Shown: positions 45,695 to 56,444 of the stretch, piece after piece
Layout of the letters: every line of letters starts with the position of its first letter
Position numbering within the stretch: the stretch's first letter is position 1
Source: Kushneria indalinina DSM 14324
GTDB taxonomy: Bacteria > Pseudomonadota > Gammaproteobacteria > Pseudomonadales > Halomonadaceae
Assembly (NCBI RefSeq): GCF_003385845.1
Contig: NZ_QRDJ01000008.1
Span: 496,001-560,000 of the forward strand
DNA: 64,000 bases
Direction of reading: 5' to 3'
The notes under the pieces: model-generated
What the model was told of the DNA's origin: nothing
What the model saw: the letters and a program-made list of their open reading frames with translations, nothing else
Database searches by the model: none
Position numbers and translations under genes: made by a program

Positions 45695-48112
45695 ATGTCA
45701 GCCACCACGCAGGCGAAGACAGAGGAAAGCACCGTGGACACACAGACGCTGGAACATCTGGATGCCTGGTGGCGCGCCGCCAACTATCTCGCCGTCGGGC
45801 AGATCTATCTCAAGGACAATCCCCTGATGCGCGAACCGCTCAGGATCGAGCACATCAAGCCGCGCCTGCTGGGGCACTGGGGCACCTCGCCCGGGCTCAA
45901 TCTGATCTATACCCACCTGAATCATCAGATCAAAACGCGCGATCTCAACATGATCTATCTGGCCGGCCCCGGGCATGGTGGCCCGGCCGTGCTGGCCAAC
46001 GTCTGGCTTGAAGGCAGTTACAGCGAACACTTTCCGCAAGTGAGCCGGGATGAAGCCGGCATGCGGGCACTGTTTCGTCGATTTTCAACTCCCGGGGGCA
46101 TCCCAAGCCACGTCAGCGTTCCCACGCCGGGCTCCATTCACGAAGGCGGCGAGCTGGGTTACGTGCTGACCCACGCCTTTGGGGCGGTATTTGATAACCC
46201 CGATCTGATCGCTGCCGCCGTGGTAGGCGACGGGGAAGCGGAAACCGGCCCGCTGGAAGGCTCGTGGAAAGGCATCCGTTTTCTCAACCCGAAGCGCGAC
46301 GGCGCCGTGCTGCCGATCTTTCACCTCAATGGCTACAAGATTGCCAGTGCCTCGGTCATGGCGCGACAGAGTGACGAGACCCTGACGCACTATTTCAAGG
46401 GGCACGGCTACTCGCCGCGTTTTGTCGAAGGCGACGATCCGATGCAGGTGCATCGTGACATGCATGACACGCTGTCAAAGGCGCTGGAAGATATCCGCGA
46501 GATCCAGCGTCAGGCGCGTGAACAGGGCAGTCAGGAGATGCCCGAGTGGCCCGTGATCGTCATGCGTACGCCCAAGGGCTGGACCGGCCCGGATCGGGTC
46601 GATGGTGTCCCGATTGCCGGCAGCTACCACTCTCATCAGGTGCCGCTGGGCGGGCTCAGGGACAACCCCGAGCATCTGAAGCTGCTGGAGGAGTGGTTCA
46701 AGAGCTATCGGCCCGAGGAGCTGTTCGACGACCAGGGGCGCCCGCGGTCTGACATCACCGATCAGGCGCCAGAAGGCGAACGGCGCATGGGGTCCAACCC
46801 GCATGCCAACGGCGGGCGGCTGCGCCAGCCCCTGACGCTGCGCGACTGGAGCGATTACGGTGTCTCCGTCGATGACAGCAATCGCGGACGCGAGATGACC
46901 AGCTCCACCGAGCGGCTCGGGCAGTTCATGCGCGATATCTATCAGGATAATCCGCACAGCTTTCGCCTTTTCTGCCCCGATGAGACCAACTCCAACAAGC
47001 TTGGCGCGGTCTTTGAGGTATCAGATCGCTGCATGATGAGTCCGGTCAACGAGGAGGATGAAGACATCTCCCCCGATGGCCGGGTCATGGAAGTGCTCAG
47101 CGAGCACAACTGCCACGGCTGGCTGGAAGGCTACGTGTTGACCGGACGACACGGACTTTTTGCCAGCTATGAGGCGTTTGCCACCATCGTGGATTCGATG
47201 GCCATGCAGCACGCCAAATGGCTCGAGCATGCGCGCGAAGTCTCCTGGCGCGAGCCGATTCCCTCCATGAACTATCTGCTGACCTCAACCTGCTGGCGCA
47301 ACGATCACAACGGTTTCAGCCATCAGGGGCCGGGCTTTATCGACAATCTTTTGAACAAGCAGCCGGAAGTGGTGCGCATCTATATGCCGCCGGATGCCAA
47401 CTGCCTGCTCTCGGTGGCCGATCACTGCTTTCGCAGTACCGACTACCTCAATGCGATTGTCATCGACAAGCATCCACAGCTGCAGTATCTGAGCGTCGAG
47501 GAGGCGCGCGAGCACTGCGCCCAGGGCGCCAGTACCTGGCACTGGGCCTGCAACGAGCGCGACGACCAGGAGGATCCCGACATTGTCATGGCCTGTGCCG
47601 GCGACATTGCCACCCAGGAGACCCTGGCCGCCGTTGATCTGCTGCGACACTACATGCCCGAACTCAGCGTGCGGATGGTCAATGTGGTGGACCTGATGAG
47701 CCTGCCACCGCGCGAGGCCCATTCCCATGGCATGAGTCAGCAGCGTTTCGTGGAGCTCTTTACGGTCGGCAAGCCCGTGCTGTTTGCCTTTCACGGCTAT
47801 CCGGGGGTGGTGCATCAGCTGCTGCACGGCCGCTCCAGCAGCGAGCGTTTCCATGTGCGCGGCTATCAGGAGGAGGGGACGACCACCACGCCCTTCGACA
47901 TGGTGGTGCTCAATCGCATGAGCCGTATCCATCTGGCGCTTGATGCCCTGCGCTATGCGCCGGGGCATCTCAAAAATGCCGTGGGTATCATCGATAAGCT
48001 TGAAGGATTGCTGGAGCAGCACCACGCCTGGATTCGCGAGCATTTCGAGGACATGCCGGACATTACCGAATGGCGCTGGAGCAAGGGGGAAAACCCGCTA
48101 AAGGACGCCTGA
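45695..48112 (+). CDS. xfp: Xylulose-5-phosphate/fructose-6-phosphate phosphoketolase
   Basis: A TPP enzyme splitting xylulose 5-P (or fructose 6-P) with phosphate to acetyl phosphate plus a triose or tetrose phosphate. 805 residues, normal for the family. Motifs: LGHWGTSPGLNLIYTHLN (split LGHWGTSPG, NLIYTHLN), GPGHGGPA, the TPP-binding GDGEAETGPLE (about 183-193), and RNDHNGFSHQGPGF. The start ATG at 45695 follows AGGGAGGAG. The last gene of the ackA-xfp operon, ended by the palindromic terminator at 48135. It gives a shortcut from sugar phosphates to acetate with ATP. Confidence 0.95.
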   Translation: MSATTQAKTEESTVDTQTLEHLDAWWRAANYLAVGQIYLKDNPLMREPLRIEHIKPRLLGHWGTSPGLNLIYTHLNHQIKTRDLNMIYLAGPGHGGPAVLANVWLEGSYSEHFPQVSRDEAGMRALFRRFSTPGGIPSHVSVPTPGSIHEGGELGYVLTHAFGAVFDNPDLIAAAVVGDGEAETGPLEGSWKGIRFLNPKRDGAVLPIFHLNGYKIASASVMARQSDETLTHYFKGHGYSPRFVEGDDPMQVHRDMHDTLSKALEDIREIQRQAREQGSQEMPEWPVIVMRTPKGWTGPDRVDGVPIAGSYHSHQVPLGGLRDNPEHLKLLEEWFKSYRPEELFDDQGRPRSDITDQAPEGERRMGSNPHANGGRLRQPLTLRDWSDYGVSVDDSNRGREMTSSTERLGQFMRDIYQDNPHSFRLFCPDETNSNKLGAVFEVSDRCMMSPVNEEDEDISPDGRVMEVLSEHNCHGWLEGYVLTGRHGLFASYEAFATIVDSMAMQHAKWLEHAREVSWREPIPSMNYLLTSTCWRNDHNGFSHQGPGFIDNLLNKQPEVVRIYMPPDANCLLSVADHCFRSTDYLNAIVIDKHPQLQYLSVEEAREHCAQGASTWHWACNERDDQEDPDIVMACAGDIATQETLAAVDLLRHYMPELSVRMVNVVDLMSLPPREAHSHGMSQQRFVELFTVGKPVLFAFHGYPGVVHQLLHGRSSSERFHVRGYQEEGTTTTPFDMVVLNRMSRIHLALDALRYAPGHLKNAVGIIDKLEGLLEQHHAWIREHFEDMPDITEWRWSKGENPLKDA

Positions 48113-48134
48113 GCGGTCACGACAACCGTCCATG

Positions 48135-48164
48135 AAAAGGGGCCGATCATGATCGGCCCCTTTT
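48135..48164. terminator. Bidirectional palindromic terminator after xfp
   Basis: A 14-bp perfect palindrome (aaaaggggccgatc at gatcggcccctttt) between convergent genes; A and T runs on both strands allow it to act both ways. Confidence 0.9.
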
Positions 48165-48206
48165 GTATTTTCTGCGCCGGCGATTTCAATCCGGCAATGT
48201 CAGCGC

Positions 48207-48596
48207 CTAGAGATCATCCGGGTCACGGCTTTCCATATCCGGGCGAGTGCGCTGCGGGTCGACGTGATCGCCGCCCTCGGACTCTTCGAAATCGAGCGCC
48301 TTGATGTTGGCCTCGATCCCTTCCTCATCGGCTTCGGTCACTTCAAGCTCGTTTTCAAGCTCGGCTTCCTTTTTGTCAATGAGGCGTTCGTCTTCATCCA
48401 GTGCGCCGGTTTCTACCAGATCGGCATATTCATCGTTTTCATCGGGCAGGACAGCGGCGTCCTCCGTGGAACCCGTGCCATCATTGATATCTTCCAGATC
48501 ATCGGTCCAGGCATCCGTTTCCGGCGTAGCGGCAGTAACATCACGGCCGTCGCGTGCCGGACGGTGATCGCTGGGACCCTTCTTTTCCTCGTCCAT
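48207..48596 (-). CDS. Uncharacterised highly acidic small protein
   Basis: 129 residues, about one third Asp or Glu, no Cys and no signal peptide, with only a Lys/Glu-rich stretch around 72-90 (RLIDKKEAELENELE) able to form a helix. It should be largely disordered and cytosolic. Such acidic low-complexity proteins are common in halophilic bacteria but lack assigned functions. It ends opposite xfp behind the bidirectional terminator and begins 68 bases from the end of the next minus-strand gene. The extra frame on the other strand mirrors the biased codons. Coding status is likely but not certain. Confidence 0.65.
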   Translation of the reverse strand: MDEEKKGPSDHRPARDGRDVTAATPETDAWTDDLEDINDGTGSTEDAAVLPDENDEYADLVETGALDEDERLIDKKEAELENELEVTEADEEGIEANIKALDFEESEGGDHVDPQRTRPDMESRDPDDL

Positions 48597-48664
48597 GAGT
48601 ACACTCCATCGTTATCAGGGGATGATGAACATCCGTTGCCCTGAGTCTAGAACATTACGGGCCG

Positions 48665-49342
48665 TTACCCCTGATGGATGTGATGGCCCTGTTTGTATTC
48701 TTCAACGCCTTGTGCCATCCGGGCGCGGCGAAAGTGCCAGTACACCATGACGCTGATCAGGGCGGCATAAAAACACCACACCGAGGTGAAGGCCCACATC
48801 CGAAACAGGGCGACCACGCTCAGCCCTGCCAGATTGGCAAGGCCCATGATGACCAGCCAGCGCCGGCGCGAGGCCACAAGGGCGCCGCAGGTGGCAATAA
48901 TGTAAAGGAGGGCCACAAGCATCTCGCGGGTGCGCGGGTTGTGATAGGTGATGCTGTGTCCGCACTGACCGATGTCGGTTGGCAGGGTTGTGAGAAACCA
49001 GAGGTTATACAGCGACAGGGCCAGACCCGTCAGCACAAAGGGCAGAACGCGTCGCCGCTCACCGGCGGGCAGGAAGCGCCATACCGCCACCGGCATGACC
49101 AGGGGCAGCAATCCCTGGGCATAGAAGACATAGAGCTGGCCGGCCAGCTGCGGCCAGGGCGATTCGAGCCTGCCGTCGATACCCAGCCAGACAATGCCTT
49201 CCAGCAGCTGATGTAGCGCAAAAAGCATCGGAATGGCCGCAAGGAACCATGCGCCTTGATGGCGCACCTGAAACAGGGTGGCGATACCCACGCCGGCAAT
49301 CACGGCGCTGCCGGTAAAGCTTGCTGAAGCTGAAAAACACAT
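48665..49342 (-). CDS. Uncharacterised seven-helix membrane protein (DUF6629-like)
   Basis: 225 residues from ATG 49342. It begins MCFSASASFTGSAVIAGVG, a start I associate with the family listed as DUF6629, and shows six to seven hydrophobic segments (about 11-28, 34-55, 74-96, 102-122, 143-160, 166-184, 190-208). FALHQLLEGIVWLG near residue 42-55 is a recognisable conserved patch. No catalytic motif is evident; function is unknown. The frame is open 45 codons upstream, but that part is polar and lacks the family start. It diverges from the gene at 49507. Confidence 0.75.
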   Translation of the reverse strand: MCFSASASFTGSAVIAGVGIATLFQVRHQGAWFLAAIPMLFALHQLLEGIVWLGIDGRLESPWPQLAGQLYVFYAQGLLPLVMPVAVWRFLPAGERRRVLPFVLTGLALSLYNLWFLTTLPTDIGQCGHSITYHNPRTREMLVALLYIIATCGALVASRRRWLVIMGLANLAGLSVVALFRMWAFTSVWCFYAALISVMVYWHFRRARMAQGVEEYKQGHHIHQG

Positions 49343-49506
49343 GGTGAGGCCTGGCGAGACCGACGAATGGACGGTGGGAGGCGAATGGAGCCCGTCAGAG
49401 TAGCGGGGCAGTCGCAAAGGTGCCTTAAAACATGATTGAAAGGTGATGATTTGGTTGCGGCCGTTTAGAATAGCCATTCTTATCGGGCACTTGAGGAAAA
49501 GAATCC

Positions 49507-49872
49507 ATGGACGACCTTTCTACGACAGGCGCAGTTGTTGCAGGCGTCGTTGTGCTTGAAGGAGAGCATATCGTGGCCGCCGGCTGCAGTGAGAGCGAGG
49601 CCATGGCCAGCGTTCCCCACGCATGGCAGGCAAGCCCCTTGCTGAAATGTGCGCCGGCCTCCATGAAACTGGTGCGCCAGGTACAAAGGCGCGGCAGTGT
49701 CCCCTTTGTGGTCGTTGATGACATGCTGTGTACCATTGATGATGTTGATACCCTTCTGCCACCCGACGATGGCACTGACACGCCGGGTAGCCCGGAGGTA
49801 GAGCAGCTTCTGGCGCGCGCCGATGCGCTGGTGGCAGACAACGACGAGGATGAGGCGGAGAGCACCGGCTGA
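49507..49872 (+). CDS. Uncharacterised 121-residue cytosolic protein
   Basis: 121 residues with a short alternating hydrophobic/polar first half (AVVAGVVVLEGEHIVAAGCSESEAM, parts VVAGVVVLEG and HIVAAGCSES) and an acidic disordered second half ending in DNDEDEAES. A segment VPFVVVDDMLCTIDDVDTLLP near 64-84 (FVVVDDML, DDVDTLLP) may be one more strand and helix. I cannot name a family. It diverges from the DUF6629-like gene and precedes the ChaC-type gene, 61 bases apart in the same direction; they may share a transcript. Confidence 0.65.
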   Translation: MDDLSTTGAVVAGVVVLEGEHIVAAGCSESEAMASVPHAWQASPLLKCAPASMKLVRQVQRRGSVPFVVVDDMLCTIDDVDTLLPPDDGTDTPGSPEVEQLLARADALVADNDEDEAESTG

Positions 49873-49933
49873 CTGCGGGGCACACGCCGTTTCCCATCTC
49901 ATACTGTTCACTGCCAATACCGTGATGTGTTCC

Positions 49934-50506
49934 ATGTCCGACACCCCGATCTCCAGGACTCGCCCCAGCGAGTCCGATCAACCTCTCTGGCTGTTTGGTT
50001 ACGGCTCCCTGATCTACAAGACCGGCTTTGCCTTCAAGGCGTGTCGGCCTGCCAGCATCAAGGGCTGGACGCGCCGTTTCTGGCAGGGTTCGCACGACCA
50101 TCGCGGCACGCTTGAATCGCCGGGCCGGGTAGCAACGCTCGTGCCACAGGAGGGCGCCGTCTGTCACGGCATGGCCTATCTGATCGCACCCGATGTGCTT
50201 GCCGGCCTCGATGTCCGGGAAAAGAACGGTTACCTGCGCGTAATGACCGATCTTTATTTTGATGACGGTTCCCAGGATGAGGCGCTCGTCTATATGGCGA
50301 CCGAAGGCAACGAAGCCTGGCTGGGCGAGGCCTCGGCGCTGGAGATTGCCCAACAGATTTCGACGGCGGCCGGCCCCAGCGGACCCAATCGCGATTACCT
50401 GCTGATGCTGGCCGATTCGATACGGGACATGGGCCATGACGATGACCATGTCGAGGCCATCGAGCAGGCGCTGTTGGCTCTTGAGGCCAATGTCGACAGA
50501 TCATGA
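49934..50506 (+). CDS. ChaC-type glutathione-specific gamma-glutamylcyclotransferase
   Basis: Breaks cytosolic glutathione to 5-oxoproline and Cys-Gly. 190 residues with the substrate-binding loop LFGYGSLIYKTGF near 19-31 and a catalytic Glu in the region YLRVMTDLYFDDG/NRDYLLML. The C-terminal part LLMLADSIRDMGHDDDHVEAIEQAL fits ChaC proteins (split: LLMLADSIRDMG, DDHVEAIEQAL). The upstream frame runs back to 49823 inside the previous gene; I take the ATG at 49934, MSDTPIS. No obvious ribosome site, so 49925 is possible. In context with gshA it may turn glutathione over under stress. Confidence 0.9.
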   Translation: MSDTPISRTRPSESDQPLWLFGYGSLIYKTGFAFKACRPASIKGWTRRFWQGSHDHRGTLESPGRVATLVPQEGAVCHGMAYLIAPDVLAGLDVREKNGYLRVMTDLYFDDGSQDEALVYMATEGNEAWLGEASALEIAQQISTAAGPSGPNRDYLLMLADSIRDMGHDDDHVEAIEQALLALEANVDRS

Positions 50507-50535
50507 CCGTGCTCGTATAGAGCAGGTCGCAACAT

Positions 50536-50563
50536 CAAAAAGGACCGCTTGTGCGGTCCTTTT
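50536..50563. terminator. Bidirectional terminator between ChaC-type gene and chemoreceptor
   Basis: A's, an 8-bp perfect stem (aggaccgc / gcggtcct), loop TTGT, then T's. It lies between convergent genes and has runs on both sides. Confidence 0.85.
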
Positions 50564-50605
50564 GGGTACAGGCGGCTCATGCCGGTTCTGCGCCAATGGG
50601 GCAGA

Positions 50606-52018
50606 CTAGAAGGTTTCCCACTCCTCTTCATCGCTGGTAACGCGTGCGCTGCCTTTCGATGCCTCGGGTGCTTGGGCAGGCGTTTTTGCCGGGGAAGAGG
50701 CGGGCTGTTTGGATTTTTGGGCTTCAGGCTGGGCAGCCCTGGCAGCCTCGGAGGTTCTGGTGGCCTGTGGTGCCCTGCTGACCGGGGCCGGAGCATCGGC
50801 CGTTGAGACTTCCGGCGTCGTCTGCGGGGCGGAGTCATCGGGCAGAATAAACAGATCAACCGAATCACGCAGGGCATGGGCCTGGCGCTCCAGCTCGCCG
50901 GCAGCCCGCGCAGCATTTTGTACCAGCTCGGCATTTTGCTGTGTGACCTGGTCGATCTGCGAGATGGCCTGATTGACCTGACCGATGCCGCTGCTCTGCT
51001 CCTGTGAGGCCGAGGCGATCTCGGCGATGATTTCGGTGGCCCGCTGGACGGAGTCGACAATGACCTGCATCGTGCTGCTGGCCTGTTCGACCAGGGTCGA
51101 GCCGTCGTCCACCCGCTTGAGCGAATTATCGATCAGCTCGCGAATGTCGCCGGCAGCGCTGGCGGAGCGTCCGGCAAGCGCGCGGACCTCACCGGCCACC
51201 ACGGCAAAGCCCTTGCCCTGTTCGCCGGCACGTGCCGCCTCAACCGAAGCGTTAAGCGCCAGGATATTGGTCTGAAAGGCGATGGAGTCGATCAGGGCAA
51301 TGATATCGCCCATCTGCTGTGAGCTCTGGCTGATGCCCTGCATGGTCTGTTGTACTTCAACAATCACCTCGCCGCCGCGCTGTGCCTGGCGTGACGCCTC
51401 CTGGGCAAGCTGGCTGGCCTGACGCGAGTTCTCGGCATTTTGCGATACCGTTGCCGTCAGCTCTTCCATGCTGGCTGCCGTCTGCTCGAGCGAGGCGGCC
51501 TGCTGTTCCGTTCGGGCAGAAAGATCCATGTTGTCGCGGGCAATCAGGCGCGAGTCGTCATTGATGCGATGACTGCCCTGGCGCACGGTGCTGACCGTAT
51601 GCGACAGGCTCTGCTGGGTTTTTGACAATGCATTGAAGAGTCGACCAATCTCGTTGTCACCGCGCTGTTCGGCGCTCTGCGATAGATCGCCCTTCGCCAT
51701 GCGCTCAAAATGGGTGACCAGTCGCCTGAGCGGGTTAATGACATTGACCGTGACCCCCCACATCACCACGGCGCTGACAATGATGGCGGCCACCACGGCC
51801 ATCACCATGACCGTGCGCAGCACCGAGGCGGTCGTTTCGAAACGGGCCTGGAGCTGACCGGCCTGACTGCCATCATCGGAAATCAGCTGTAAAAAAATAC
51901 CTTCACTATAATGAAGGCCGTAAAACCCGAGCGCACTGACGCCCATGATCAGGGCCAGAAATACGGCAATCACCAGTGTCCAGCTCGTTTTGACGGTCAT
52001 GTCATCGATCAGCTTCAT
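50606..52018 (-). CDS. Methyl-accepting chemotaxis protein with minimal periplasmic domain
   Basis: 470 residues. TM1 about 13-33, TM2 about 68-90, so only about 34 residues face the periplasm, far below a normal sensor. HAMP (91-145) and the cytoplasmic hairpin follow, with the kinase-control tip [18 protein letters not shown] (parts [29 protein letters not shown]) and methylation helices on both sides. The C-terminal linker is long, Pro/Ala/Glu-rich, and ends EEWETF, matching the NWETF-type pentapeptide that docks CheR and CheB. It probably senses something at the membrane or a cytoplasmic signal. Stand-alone gene, 182 bases upstream of which starts the divergent PAS-GGDEF-EAL gene. Confidence 0.93.
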   Translation of the reverse strand: MKLIDDMTVKTSWTLVIAVFLALIMGVSALGFYGLHYSEGIFLQLISDDGSQAGQLQARFETTASVLRTVMVMAVVAAIIVSAVVMWGVTVNVINPLRRLVTHFERMAKGDLSQSAEQRGDNEIGRLFNALSKTQQSLSHTVSTVRQGSHRINDDSRLIARDNMDLSARTEQQAASLEQTAASMEELTATVSQNAENSRQASQLAQEASRQAQRGGEVIVEVQQTMQGISQSSQQMGDIIALIDSIAFQTNILALNASVEAARAGEQGKGFAVVAGEVRALAGRSASAAGDIRELIDNSLKRVDDGSTLVEQASSTMQVIVDSVQRATEIIAEIASASQEQSSGIGQVNQAISQIDQVTQQNAELVQNAARAAGELERQAHALRDSVDLFILPDDSAPQTTPEVSTADAPAPVSRAPQATRTSEAARAAQPEAQKSKQPASSPAKTPAQAPEASKGSARVTSDEEEWETF

Positions 52019-52200
52019 GTTCGCTCTGCACCCTTTTTTAAACTCTGGGGATTATCTGATGATGCCGTGTTATCGGCCACTCCCGGCAGATCTGAAGGAG
52101 ACAGGGCGCGTGTCATGTAAAGAGGGGTGAAATACACTACAGAAAAGCGCATCGAGGCCGTTATCAACGAAGAAGGTTCAAAAGAGATAATTGACCCACC

Positions 52201-54519
52201 ATGACCGTACGCTACGACCGCAAGGGTGCCCCCGTGTTACAGCAGTTGCTGCGCAGTGCAGCGCATGCCACTGACTGTGCGTGCAGCATCCTGTACGGCG
52301 TCTGCGGTAAGGTCATGGCGGATTACGGCAGCGCCTTGATGCCGGCCATGTCGCGCGACAGGATCGCCATGCTCCGCGATTTGATCGGCAATGATGGTCA
52401 TCTATGCCTCGAGGATGTTCGGGCCGAGGCGCTTCTGGCTGACTTCCCCTGGCCGGAAAACACCGCCTTCGCGGCGTTGACCCTGGTGCGATCGGGGGCC
52501 GACGAATTTCTGGGCATTCTCGTGGTCTGCGATGTTCGATCGCGCCGGGAGTTGAGCACAGCCCAGCGCTATGTGCTGCGTACCCACGCCGCTCAGATTG
52601 GCTATCACCACGATTGTCAGCAGGTGCGTGAACCGATCACTATCGCCAATACCGACAGTGGCGAGCGCCTTCGGCTGCTGGAGTCGGTCGTGGTTCACGC
52701 CAATGATGCCATTCTGATTACCGAAGCCGAGCCGGTGGGTCTGCCCGGACCGCGCATTGTCTACTGTAACGCCGCCTTTACCCGTACCACCGGCTACAGC
52801 GAGGCCGAGGTATTGGGTAAAACCCCCCGTATTCTGCAAAACGGGCGCACCGATCGACAGGTGCTGGACCGTTTGAGGGCGTCACTGGAAAAGTGGCAGC
52901 CCATCGAAGTCGAGCTTTTGAACACCCGTCGTGATGGCACCGAGTTCTGGGTTGAGGTCAGCATCGTGCCGGTAGCCAACGAGCGCGGCTGGTTTACGCA
53001 CTGGATTTCGGTGCAGCGCGATATCAGCGAGCGCAAGCGCGCCGAGGAGATCGAGCAGCAGGCCCGTCAGGCGCAGGCAGAAAACATGGCGCTGGAAGCA
53101 CGGCTGCTGGAGCGTCAGCGTATCGAGCGGGAGCTCTCCTGGGCGGCGACCCATGACAACCTGACCGAGCTTTATAACCGCGCCTGGATCATGGGCCGAC
53201 TGCGTGAGCTGCTCTCCATGGCCCCGTCATTGCACCCCGAAGCGGCCGTGCTGTTCATGGATCTGGATCGCTTCAAGCTCGTCAACGACAGTCTCGGCCA
53301 TCGCGCCGGCGACCAGCTGCTATCCGACATGGCCCGACGGCTTGAATCCTGTCTGCGCAGTACCGATACCCTGGCCCGGGTGGGTGGCGACGAGTTCGTG
53401 GTGCTGATCGAGGATATCTCTCCGGGACAGGCCGCCGGTGAGGTGGCCCATCGCATTGCACAGGCGCTGCAAAAGCCCTTTAGAATTCAGGGTCAGAATA
53501 TCTTCTCTTCCAGCAGCATCGGTATCGTGCTGCTGGAGGCGCATTACCACATGCCCGAAGAGCTGCTGCGTGATGCCGATACCGCCATGTATGTGGCCAA
53601 GGAGGAGGGCATCGGGCGCTACGTTTTCTTTACGCCCTCCATGCGTGACAGCGTGGTAGAGACGCTGGCGCTGCAAAACGACCTGCGTCATGCCATGGCA
53701 CGCGAAGAGTTTACGCTGTGCTATCAGCCCATTCATGAGCCGCACTCGCGTGTGATCAGAGGCATCGAGGCGCTGTTGACCTGGCAGCACCCCGAGCGGG
53801 GCAGCGTGGCGCCGGAAGTCTTTATCGACATGGCCGAGGAGCTGGGCATCCTGCGTGATATCGGCCAGTGGGTCATGCATGAGGCCTGTCACCAGCTGGC
53901 GGTGTGGCGTCAAGCGTATCCGCAGGCCAGTGAGCATCTGACACTGAGCATCAATGTGTCGGCCCAGGAGCTCAAGCATCACAGTTTCAGGAGTGATCTC
54001 ATCTCGGCGCTGGAAAGCAGTGGTGTGCCAGCGAATCTCCTGCAGCTCGAGATCAACGAAGGGGTGTTTCGCTATCATCCCGAGGTTATCGGTCAGATAC
54101 TGCATGACATTCGCGCGCTGGGCGTGAGCATCGTGCTGGATGACTTCGGTACCGGTTATTCGGCGCTGAGCTATATCGATCAGTACGAGATTGATGCCAT
54201 CAAGGTGGATCGCGCCTTTGTGCTGCGCATGGTGCTGCATCAGCGCTCCATGGCGATCATGCAGAGCCTTTTATGGCTGGGCAGAACCCTTGAGCTGGAT
54301 ATCGTGGCTGAGGGCGTGGAAACGCTGGAGCAGCTGGAAATGTTGCAAAGCCTTGGGTGCCCTCTGGCGCAGGGCTATTTTCTCTCTCGGCCCATGACCC
54401 CCGAGCAGATCGCGCGCCTGATCTCAAAACGCGAAGGAGCTCCCTCCGGGGCGCGTTCGGCGCTGCCTTTGTTGACGCCCTGGTCGGCAGCCGATCCTGA
54501 CCCGAGCGGTTGTGCCTGA
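52201..54519 (+). CDS. PAS-GGDEF-EAL cyclic-di-GMP protein
   Basis: 772 residues. GAF-like region (about 1-150), PAS at about 160-275 (VVHANDAILITEAEP, TGYSEAEVLGKTPR), coiled linker, GGDEF domain (about 310-470) with intact GGDEF at 395-399 and the inhibitory I-site RSTD at 386-389, and EAL domain (about 490-750) with EAL at 523-525, the loop DDFGTGYSALSY, and AEGVET. All key residues look present, so it could be both cyclase and phosphodiesterase; which dominates is unknown. No membrane segments, so cytosolic. It diverges from the chemoreceptor gene and ends at a long stem-loop. Confidence 0.93.
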   Translation: MTVRYDRKGAPVLQQLLRSAAHATDCACSILYGVCGKVMADYGSALMPAMSRDRIAMLRDLIGNDGHLCLEDVRAEALLADFPWPENTAFAALTLVRSGADEFLGILVVCDVRSRRELSTAQRYVLRTHAAQIGYHHDCQQVREPITIANTDSGERLRLLESVVVHANDAILITEAEPVGLPGPRIVYCNAAFTRTTGYSEAEVLGKTPRILQNGRTDRQVLDRLRASLEKWQPIEVELLNTRRDGTEFWVEVSIVPVANERGWFTHWISVQRDISERKRAEEIEQQARQAQAENMALEARLLERQRIERELSWAATHDNLTELYNRAWIMGRLRELLSMAPSLHPEAAVLFMDLDRFKLVNDSLGHRAGDQLLSDMARRLESCLRSTDTLARVGGDEFVVLIEDISPGQAAGEVAHRIAQALQKPFRIQGQNIFSSSSIGIVLLEAHYHMPEELLRDADTAMYVAKEEGIGRYVFFTPSMRDSVVETLALQNDLRHAMAREEFTLCYQPIHEPHSRVIRGIEALLTWQHPERGSVAPEVFIDMAEELGILRDIGQWVMHEACHQLAVWRQAYPQASEHLTLSINVSAQELKHHSFRSDLISALESSGVPANLLQLEINEGVFRYHPEVIGQILHDIRALGVSIVLDDFGTGYSALSYIDQYEIDAIKVDRAFVLRMVLHQRSMAIMQSLLWLGRTLELDIVAEGVETLEQLEMLQSLGCPLAQGYFLSRPMTPEQIARLISKREGAPSGARSALPLLTPWSAADPDPSGCA

Positions 54520-54528
54520 TATGGGACA

Positions 54529-54577
54529 ACGGCCGCTGGCGCTGACAGTCACTGTCAGCGCTGGCGGCCGTTTTTTA
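54529..54577 (+). terminator. Long stem-loop terminator of PAS-GGDEF-EAL gene
   Basis: A 19-bp stem (54529-54547 with 54553-54571, two G-U pairs), loop GTCAC, then TTTTTTATT, 9 bases past the stop. Confidence 0.92.
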
Positions 54578-54597
54578 TTGTCTGTGTGTCACGCACA

Positions 54598-54632
54598 AAA
54601 AGGGCAGGACAGCATGCGCTGTCCTGCCCTTT
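54598..54632 (-). terminator. Rho-independent terminator of frmA
   Basis: A 14-bp stem (aagggcaggacagc / gctgtcctgccctt) with loop ATGC; on the minus strand it is followed by TTTTTGTG. Sits 46 bases past the frmA stop. Confidence 0.9.
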
Positions 54633-54678
54633 ATATTACCGATCGATAAAAACGTATCCCATCGATCGATCAAGGCGA

Positions 54679-56110
<1,432 letters not shown>

Positions 56111-56444
56111 GACAACGTCTCTAGATACTATACCCCAGTATGGTAAAGACATTTTGATACGGATGCATCCCCTCGATGGTCGGGGCTCAAGGTTTCCCCA
56201 TTGACGCCGGAAGATCTCCTGTCACGCGCATCAACGGTCATATATTAATGTAAAAACACTTGAGACCGGCGGCCGGCAAGGCCATCATCGGCGGCCTTCT
56301 CGCCACAATGCCCAACGGGTCGGCGAGACCACGACCGGGGTGGCATCGGGTCGGGGTGTGCTGAATCTTTCTGATGAAAAGTTGGTTGCCCACTACCGAT
56401 AAGACCCTTACCACTGTTGACTTTCCCGATCTGGAATTGACTCC
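56111..56444. other. Divergent promoter region between frmR and carboxynorspermidine synthase gene
   Basis: 334 bases. It includes the FrmR operator near 56126, then a GC-rich part with a 7-bp hairpin (56298-56304 with 56322-56328, loop of 17). The right third is the leader of the carboxynorspermidine synthase gene; I cannot fix its promoter. Confidence 0.6.
56126..56140. promoter_or_regulatory. FrmR operator
   Basis: On the minus strand this reads TACT-GGGG-TAT-AGTA, an inverted TACT/AGTA pair around a G tract, the form of RcnR/FrmR sites (RcnR: TACT-G6-N-AGTA). It contains the only good -10-like hexamer, TATAGT, of the frmR promoter. Confidence 0.55.
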
